A stretch of 34,721 nt of DNA from Thermococcus sp. (GTDB lineage Archaea; Methanobacteriota_B; Thermococci; Thermococcales; Thermococcaceae). The notes under the pieces are model-generated. The model did no database searches. It had not been told where the DNA came from and worked only from the letters and a program-made list of their open reading frames with translations. Positions 29,735-34,721 of the stretch are shown in pieces. The DNA lies in contig NZ_JALUFF010000051.1 in the NCBI RefSeq assembly GCF_027052235.1, forward strand, positions 1 through 34,721, written 5' to 3'. The translations under genes were made by a program, and so were the position numbers. Position 1 is the stretch's first letter. The number at the start of each line of letters is the position of its first letter.

Positions 29735-32700
29735 ATGACTGAACTCTACTCACCCGAGATGAAGGCCTACTTCGAGTCCCTCCAACGCGAGATTGACAGG
29801 GCCTACGAGATAGCGAGAAAGGCCCGTGCTCAGGGCAAGGATCCGAGTCTGGATGTTGAGGTTCCCCAAGCGACTGACATGGCCGGCCGTGTCGAGAGCC
29901 TTGTTGGTCCGCCCGGTGTTGCAGAGCGTATAAGGGAGCTCGTAAAGGAATACGGCAAAGAACTTGCGGCACTCAAGATAGTAGATGAGATAATAGACGG
30001 CAAGTTCGGAGACCTCGGCAGCAAGGAGCGCTACGCCGAGCAGGCCGTGAGGACCGCTTTGGCTATCCTCACCGAGGGCATCGTTTCGGCCCCTCTCGAA
30101 GGTATAGCAGATGTTAAAATCAAGCGCAACGAGTGGGCCGATGGGAGCGAGTACCTCGCTCTTTACTACGCCGGCCCGATAAGGAGCTCCGGCGGAACCG
30201 CTCAAGCGTTGAGTGTCCTCGTTGGTGACTACGTTCGCAAGAAGCTCGGCTTGGACCGCTTCAAGCCGAGTAAAGACCACATAGAGAGAATGGTCGAGGA
30301 GGTTGACCTCTACCACAGGGCCGTAACGAGGCTTCAATATCATCCGGAGGCGGACGAGGTTAGGCTCGCCATGAAGAACATCCCGATAGAGATAACCGGC
30401 GAAGAAACCGATAAGGTCGAGGTTTCCCATAGAAATGTTCCCGGCGTTGAGACCAACCACCTGCGCGGTGGCGCAATCCTCGTTTTGGCCGAGGGTGTCC
30501 TCCAGAAGGCGAAGAAGCTGGTTAAGTACATAGACAAGATGGGAATAGAAGGCTGGGACTGGATAAAGGAGTTCGTGGAGGCCAAGGAAAAGGGCAAGGC
30601 CGAGGAAAAGCCCTCTAACGGCTCCAAAGCCGAGGAAGCTGGCAGGGAGGAAGTTACGGAGGAGGTCGAGAAGGGCTTTTACTACGAGCTCTACGAGCGC
30701 TTTAAGGCCAACATTGCCCCCAACAAGAAGTACACCAAGGAGATAATAGGCGGGAGGCCCCTCTTTGCCGAGCCTTCAACCAACGGTGGCTTCCGCCTTC
30801 GCTATGGGAGGAGCCGCGTCAGCGGTTTCGCCACGTGGAGCGTCAATCCCGCGACAATGCTCATCCTCGACGAGTTTATAGCGATTGGGACGCAGATGAA
30901 GACGGAAAGGCCTGGCAAGGGCTGTATAGTAACTCCCGCCACTACAATCGAGGGCCCGGTGGTCAAGCTCAAGGACGGCTCGGTGATTAAGGTTGACGAC
31001 TACGAGACGGCCCTTAGGGTTAGGGAACAGGTGGCCGAGATACTCTACGTTGGCGACGCTCTGGTGAACTTCGGCGACTTCGTCGAGAACAACCAGACCC
31101 TTCTCCCAGCGAACTACGTCGAGGAATGGTGGGTTCAGGAGCTTGCCAGGGCCATAGCGGAAACCTACGAGGTCGAGCTCAAGCCCTTCGAGGAAAACCC
31201 GAGGGAAGCGGTTGAGGAGGCATCGGAGTACATAGAAATTGACCCGGATTTTCTTGAGGGACTCCTTCGCGATCCGTTACGCGTGAGACCGAGCGTGGAG
31301 GAGGCGATACATCTCTCGAAGGTTCTTGACATTCCGCTTCACCCCCACTACACCCTCTACTGGAACACGCTGAAGCCCGAAGAGGTCGAGGAGCTCCAGA
31401 AAGCTTTGGTGAACGCCCAGATAGAGTGGGACGAGTTCAGAAAGATAAAGTTCGCGAGGAAGGTAATACTCGACAACGATCCCAAAATCAAGCGCTACCT
31501 TGAACTTCTGGGCCTTCCGCACGGGCTTGAGCGTACTGAGGATCGGAGAAAGGTCATCGTGGTGGATTACCCGTGGTCAGCCGCTTTGCTAACCCCCCTC
31601 GGCAACCTTGAGTGGGAGTTCAAGGCGAAGCCATTCTTTACTGTCATAGACATCATCAACGAGAACAAGGGAATAAAGCTCCGCGATAGGGGCATAAGCT
31701 GGATAGGCGCCAGAATGGGGAGGCCGGAGAAGGCCAAGGAGAGGAAGATGAAGCCGCCCGTTCAGGTTCTCTTCCCGATTGGCCTTGCCGGAGGGCCGAG
31801 CAGGGACATAAAGAAGGCCGCTGAAGAGGGAAAGGTGGCGAGCGTCGAGATAGCCTTCTTCAAGTGTCCCAAGTGTGGCCACGCTGGGCCTGAACACCTC
31901 TGTCCACGCTGTGGGACGAGAAAAGAGCTCCTCTGGCACTGCCCCAAGTGCAACGCCGACTACACAGAGAGCGAGGCGAAGAAGTTTGACTTCCGCTGTC
32001 CCCGCTGTGACATCGAGCTCAAACCCTACGCGAGGAGAACCATAAAGCCCTCGGAACTTCTCAGGGGGGCAATGGAGAACGTCAAGGTCTACGGAATAGA
32101 CCGGCTCAAGGGCGTAAAGGGAATGACCTCGGGCTACAAGATGGCCGAACCCCTTGAGAAGGGCCTCCTCAGGACTAAAAACGACGTCTACGTCTTCAAA
32201 GACGGCACGATTCGTTTCGACGCCACAGACGCACCGATAACCCACTTCAAGCCAAGGGAGATAGGGACGAGCGTGGAAAAACTGAGGGAGCTCGGCTACA
32301 CCCACGACTTCGAGGGGAAGCCCCTTGAGCGGGACGACCAGATAGTAGAGCTTAAGGTTCAGGACGTAATCCTTCCCTACGAAGCTGGAAAATACCTCCT
32401 TAAGGTGGCCCGCTTCATAGACGACCTCCTTGAGAAGTTCTACGGCCTGCCAAGGTTCTACAACGCGGAAAAGATGGAGGACTTGGTCGGGCATCTCGTC
32501 ATAGGCTTAGCACCCCACACTTCAGCGGGAATCATCGGCAGGATTATAGGCTTCTCCGACGTTTTAGTGGGCTATGCCCATCCGTATTATCATGCGGCAA
32601 AAAGACGCAACTGTGATGGCGATGAGGATAGTGTAATGTTACTTATGGATGCACTTCTGAACTTTTCCCGTTACTATCTGCCCGAGAAGCGTGGCGGAAA

Positions 32701-33592
32701 GATGGACGCGCCTTTGGTCGTTACCACGAGGCTCGACCCGAGGGAGGTTGACAGCGAGGTCCACAACATGGACGTCGTCCGGTATTACCCGATTGAATTC
32801 TACGAGGCGACCTACGAGCTGAAATCGCCGAAGGAGGTAAAGGCCATCGAGCGCGTGGAGGACAGACTCGGCAAACCTGAGATGTACGAGGGCATAAAGT
32901 TCACCCACGACACAGATGACATCGGTTTGGGACCAAAGATGAGCCTCTACAAACAGCTCGGCGACATGGTCGAGAAGGTTGAAAGACAGCTCGCTTTAGC
33001 CGAGAGGATTCGCGCGGTTGATGAACACCACGTTGCCGAAACGATACTCAACTCCCACCTGATTCCCGATTTGAGAGGCAACCTCAGGAGCTTCACGAGA
33101 CAGGAGTTCCGTTGCGTTAAGTGCAACACGAAGTATCGGAGGCCACCTTTAACCGGCAGGTGCCCGAAGTGCGGCGGAAAGATAGTCCTGACTGTGAGTA
33201 AGGGCGCCGTGGAAAAATACTTACCAACGGCCAAGATGCTCGTCACCCGTTATCGGGTCAAGGACTACACGAAGCAGAGGATATGCATGACCGAGAAGGA
33301 CATAAAGACGCTCTTCGAGAACGTTTTGCCCGAAAAGCAGAGAACCCTGATGGGCTTTTCAGCTGACGTCTGCGAGAGGATGATAAAAGAGAGGACTGGC
33401 CATTCCAAGGGAAGGAACGGCTACCTCGATGAGTTCAACGGGAAGGGGAAGCGCGGTAATGGAAAGACCGCCGAGAAGAAGCCCGGAACCGATGGGAAGT
33501 CAAAGGCCCTCAAAGATGAAGTCAGGAAGGAGAAGCGCGCTAAGGGGAAGAGGAAGAGAAGGGTGAGCCTCGACGAGTTCTTTGGAAGTTAG
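29735..33592 (+). CDS. polC: DNA polymerase D large catalytic subunit (DP2)
   Basis: A 1285-residue polymerase subunit. The catalytic centre is KRRNCDGDEDS, with N959, D961 and D963 at the positions of the metal-binding residues established for Pyrococcus PolD. Four or more zinc-binding Cys pairs lie near 710-765 (CPKCGHAG, CPRCGT, CPKCNAD, CPRCDIE), and another set lies near 1127-1150 (CVKCNTKY, CPKCGGK). The extreme C-terminus VSLDEFFGS resembles a PCNA-binding peptide. A charged low-complexity linker is near 285-312. No intein is present, but the codons around the active site are atypical (see findings). The start has a perfect GAGGTGAT six bases upstream. Confidence 0.97.
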   Translation: MTELYSPEMKAYFESLQREIDRAYEIARKARAQGKDPSLDVEVPQATDMAGRVESLVGPPGVAERIRELVKEYGKELAALKIVDEIIDGKFGDLGSKERYAEQAVRTALAILTEGIVSAPLEGIADVKIKRNEWADGSEYLALYYAGPIRSSGGTAQALSVLVGDYVRKKLGLDRFKPSKDHIERMVEEVDLYHRAVTRLQYHPEADEVRLAMKNIPIEITGEETDKVEVSHRNVPGVETNHLRGGAILVLAEGVLQKAKKLVKYIDKMGIEGWDWIKEFVEAKEKGKAEEKPSNGSKAEEAGREEVTEEVEKGFYYELYERFKANIAPNKKYTKEIIGGRPLFAEPSTNGGFRLRYGRSRVSGFATWSVNPATMLILDEFIAIGTQMKTERPGKGCIVTPATTIEGPVVKLKDGSVIKVDDYETALRVREQVAEILYVGDALVNFGDFVENNQTLLPANYVEEWWVQELARAIAETYEVELKPFEENPREAVEEASEYIEIDPDFLEGLLRDPLRVRPSVEEAIHLSKVLDIPLHPHYTLYWNTLKPEEVEELQKALVNAQIEWDEFRKIKFARKVILDNDPKIKRYLELLGLPHGLERTEDRRKVIVVDYPWSAALLTPLGNLEWEFKAKPFFTVIDIINENKGIKLRDRGISWIGARMGRPEKAKERKMKPPVQVLFPIGLAGGPSRDIKKAAEEGKVASVEIAFFKCPKCGHAGPEHLCPRCGTRKELLWHCPKCNADYTESEAKKFDFRCPRCDIELKPYARRTIKPSELLRGAMENVKVYGIDRLKGVKGMTSGYKMAEPLEKGLLRTKNDVYVFKDGTIRFDATDAPITHFKPREIGTSVEKLRELGYTHDFEGKPLERDDQIVELKVQDVILPYEAGKYLLKVARFIDDLLEKFYGLPRFYNAEKMEDLVGHLVIGLAPHTSAGIIGRIIGFSDVLVGYAHPYYHAAKRRNCDGDEDSVMLLMDALLNFSRYYLPEKRGGKMDAPLVVTTRLDPREVDSEVHNMDVVRYYPIEFYEATYELKSPKEVKAIERVEDRLGKPEMYEGIKFTHDTDDIGLGPKMSLYKQLGDMVEKVERQLALAERIRAVDEHHVAETILNSHLIPDLRGNLRSFTRQEFRCVKCNTKYRRPPLTGRCPKCGGKIVLTVSKGAVEKYLPTAKMLVTRYRVKDYTKQRICMTEKDIKTLFENVLPEKQRTLMGFSADVCERMIKERTGHSKGRNGYLDEFNGKGKRGNGKTAEKKPGTDGKSKALKDEVRKEKRAKGKRKRRVSLDEFFGS
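32570..32685 (+). other. Tract of atypical codons around the DP2 active site
   Basis: From GGCTATGCCCATCCGTATTA onward, about 38 codons use TAT, CAT, AAA, AGA, TGT, AGT, GTA, TTA, CTT and TTT, while the gene otherwise prefers TAC, CAC, AAG, AGG and CTC. The protein is unchanged (HPYYHAAKRRNCDGDED...). Inteins in P. abyssi and P. horikoshii DP2 are inserted at this motif. Confidence 0.65.
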
Positions 33593-33602
33593 TTATTTAT
33601 AC
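33591..33602 (+). promoter_or_regulatory. Promoter of the zinc-ribbon gene
   Basis: GTTAGTTATTTATACTCC overlaps the DP2 stop; the TTATTTATA box is about 26-33 bases before ATG 33627. No GGAGG-like site is seen, so the message is probably leaderless. Confidence 0.6.
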
Positions 33603-33626
33603 TCCTTTTGTCAAATTCTTAATACA

Positions 33627-34310
33627 ATGAACCAGTTCAAGCTCCTCCCCAGCGTTGCCTACCTGCGCGTTCAGAGGCAGGCCTTCATCGGCTATTCCAT
33701 GCCTTTGGCGGGTTGGATAGGGGAGTACTTGATTAATTACCAAAAGATCCCCAGACCGAACTTTCTTGGAAGGGCTGTGAGAAAGCTGGGCTTTTCTTTC
33801 GTCGGGGAGGAGAGGAACGATCACTTCATAACCCAGTTCTTCACGAAGGGGAGCGTTTCCATAAGCGCGAGCTGGGACGTTGAGAGGGAAAGCCTCTTCC
33901 TCCAGCTTATCCCGCTCCGCTCTAAACTTTCCCGCGGGCTTACGGTAAGGGCAGAAAACATAGAGTTCTACGACCAGTACGTGGTCTCAATCGAGCCGGC
34001 TGTAAAGCTCCCGCCGGGGATTAGGGGAATAGGACTGAAGGCGCTTATCCTTGAGGACTTCTATCCGATTGAGATTCCCTATTGGGGCATGCTCCACGAG
34101 GACTGGGAGAGCGAGCTTAACCTTGTTGTGATGCGCGATGAAATCTACGAGGGGCTGAAGCGCGAGGAATACCGCTGTCCCGTCTGCTTTGCCCCGCTTA
34201 GCGAGGAGAATGGAGTTTTAAAGTGCCACAGCTGCGGCTTTACCTACGCTCCCGAGACGGACTTTGAAAGGGTCATGGAGACGTTCACGCTGGAGGAGTT
34301 TGCGTTCTAG
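33627..34310 (+). CDS. Hypothetical protein with C-terminal zinc ribbon
   Basis: A 227-residue protein. The first 175 residues are a mixed alpha/beta region I do not recognise, with a moderately hydrophobic N-terminus (VAYLRVQRQAFIGYSMPLAGWIG). The C-terminus holds a zinc ribbon with C184 and C187 (CPVC) and C200 and C203 (CHSC), then an acidic tail. ATG 33627 is chosen because the TATA box fits a leaderless start there; the frame upstream overlaps the end of DP2. A zinc ribbon next to PolD genes could imply nucleic-acid binding, but nothing firm supports this. A hairpin terminator begins at the base after its stop. Confidence 0.75.
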   Translation: MNQFKLLPSVAYLRVQRQAFIGYSMPLAGWIGEYLINYQKIPRPNFLGRAVRKLGFSFVGEERNDHFITQFFTKGSVSISASWDVERESLFLQLIPLRSKLSRGLTVRAENIEFYDQYVVSIEPAVKLPPGIRGIGLKALILEDFYPIEIPYWGMLHEDWESELNLVVMRDEIYEGLKREEYRCPVCFAPLSEENGVLKCHSCGFTYAPETDFERVMETFTLEEFAF

Positions 34311-34331
34311 GAAGCTTTTGGAAAAAGCTTC
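34311..34331 (+). terminator. Hairpin directly after the zinc-ribbon gene
   Basis: GAAGCTTTT-GGA-AAAAGCTTC, a perfect 9-bp stem with a three-base loop beginning at the base after the TAG. There is no T-run. Confidence 0.6.
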
Positions 34332-34449
34332 ACCAAAAATACGTAGCTCTCCGCAAAACACGACTTTGAGAGGATTTAACTCATGAATGAACTCTCTATG
34401 GGCGAGAACTAACTGTAAAGAAACCTTGAATGTAGGTTTACTTTTCTTT

Positions 34450-34472
34450 GACGCCCCTTGGGTGTCTTTTTT
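34450..34472 (+). terminator. Intrinsic-type terminator
   Basis: GACGCCC-CTT-GGGTGTC followed by six T. The stem has one G-T pair. This is the most bacterial-looking terminator in the window. The stretch 34332-34449 before it has no gene; it contains AAACCT-TGAATGT-AGGTTT (about 34419-34439) and could encode a short RNA that ends here. Confidence 0.55.
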
Positions 34473-34491
34473 AAACCTAAACCCTCTCTAA

Positions 34492-34721
34492 CGGGGCAAT
34501 TTAAAAGTTCTCAATTTCAAAACGGCAATTAAACGAAAACCCTCGCAAAAGTTTAGCCTGTCAAAAGGAGCTACGAACTTTGATGAAACTTTGCGAAGGC
34601 AAAGTTTCTATGGTAGCCCCGCCGGGATTCGAACCCGGGTCGCGGGATCCAAAGCTACTCGGAAAAGCCTTTATTCGTCTAATGAAGCTCTCTTAGAGCT
34701 TATTTCAGAAGAAGCCTCAAC
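34492..34721 (+). CDS. Open frame through the att site, possible SSV-type integrase fragment (partial)
   Basis: One plus-strand frame has no stop from 34492 to the window end and runs across the tRNA fragment (GSPAGIRTRVAGSK), continuing ATRKSLYSSNEALLELISEE. In SSV-type integrases of archaeal viruses and plasmids the attachment site lies inside the integrase gene, so the chromosomal copy is split and one part reads out of the tRNA fragment like this. There is no good ATG; TTG 34591 is a possible start. Without the downstream sequence the integrase call is only a hypothesis. Confidence 0.4.
34585..34608 (-). terminator. Hairpin after the tRNA-Gln 3' end
   Basis: GAAACTTTGC, loop of four, GCAAAGTTTC: a perfect 10-bp stem starting two bases beyond the tRNA CCA on the minus strand. 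It looks like the original downstream processing or termination signal of the tRNA gene and thus marks chromosomal, not element, DNA. Confidence 0.5.
34611..34654 (-). pseudogene. tRNA-Gln(TTG) 3' fragment, probable attachment site
   Basis: On minus, 44 bases read as the anticodon loop CTTTGGA (anticodon TTG at 34650-34652), the anticodon stem 3' strand TCCCG and the T arm CCGGG-TTCGAAT-CCCGG. The acceptor 3' strand CGGGGCT, discriminator A and encoded CCA follow. The 5' half is absent: upstream of the loop the sequence is GAGTAG where a stem partner such as CGGGA is needed, and no AGCCCCG acceptor strand is found up to the window edge. Such 3'-only copies are the usual trace of integration at a tRNA gene. 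The Gln identity comes from the acceptor and anticodon. Confidence 0.75.

Noticed and set aside
31589-32494. 301-codon minus-strand ORF inside DP2
   Set aside because: It is antisense to conserved DP2 zinc-finger coding sequence and has no family features; a shadow of GC-biased codons.
1-34721. CRISPR array or defence island
   Set aside because: No regularly spaced identical direct repeats with unique spacers and no cas genes. The 96-bp spaced repeats in DP1 are 12-bp origin cores inside a coding sequence.
1-34721. Insertion sequences
   Set aside because: No transposase-like ORF or paired terminal inverted repeats were found; mobility signs are limited to the tRNA fragment at the end and the foreign-looking gene at 28485.

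Overview
The window is from a hyperthermophilic euryarchaeon of the order Thermococcales, most likely a Thermococcus. The evidence is a complete Mbh-type respiratory hydrogenase operon, a Cdc6/Orc1 plus PolD (DP1, DP2) replication locus, RadA and NucS, GTG/TTG starts with GGAGGTGA ribosome sites, ATGA/GTGA overlaps, and AT-rich TATA boxes in an otherwise GC-rich sequence.

Layout. (1) 1-7741: the membrane-bound [NiFe] hydrogenase operon, from the end of mbhB to mbhN, all on +. It pairs a Mrp-type Na+/H+ antiporter module (mbhB-I) with a ferredoxin-linked hydrogenase module (mbhJ-N). A 223-bp non-coding insert rich in hairpins (3737-3959) sits exactly between the two modules. (2) 7742-10694, on -: three tandem ferritin-like proteins, a SagB-type nitroreductase with a small membrane partner, and a THUMP protein. 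(3) 10756-13553, on +: a Cdc6-like AAA ATPase, a membrane hydrolase of the DUF457 type, and thioredoxin reductase. (4) 13561-19128, on -: macro-domain protein, MTA/SAH deaminase, small membrane proteins, a secreted staphylococcal-nuclease-like enzyme, MTA phosphorylase, and an AT-rich operon of unknown membrane proteins. (5) 19302-23451: PAC2 protein and a hypothetical (+), then NucS, RadA and a K+ channel (-).

(6) 23452-33592 is the replication-origin locus. The intergenic DNA before cdc6 carries three long origin recognition boxes (ORBs), two of them in opposite orientation around an AT-rich stretch, plus five exact copies of an octamer ATGTTCAT. Short mini-ORBs (TTCCASTGGAA) spread well beyond it: into radA, over the stop codon of the K+ channel gene, over the ribosome sites of two genes including cdc6, and five times into the coding sequence of the DP1 linker, three of them exactly 96 bp apart. 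The usual cdc6-DP1-DP2 gene order is interrupted by an AT-richer orphan gene (28485-29573), followed by what looks like a separate DP2 promoter and a leader with a perfect 12-bp hairpin. The DP2 active-site codons lie in a tract of atypical codon use at the position where Pyrococcus DP2 carries an intein.

(7) 33593-34721: a zinc-ribbon protein, terminators, and a 44-nt 3' fragment of a tRNA-Gln(TTG) gene. A reading frame stays open through this fragment to the window edge, which suggests the attachment site of an integrated virus or plasmid that continues past the window.

All calls come from reading the sequence and from knowledge of the families; no search was run.
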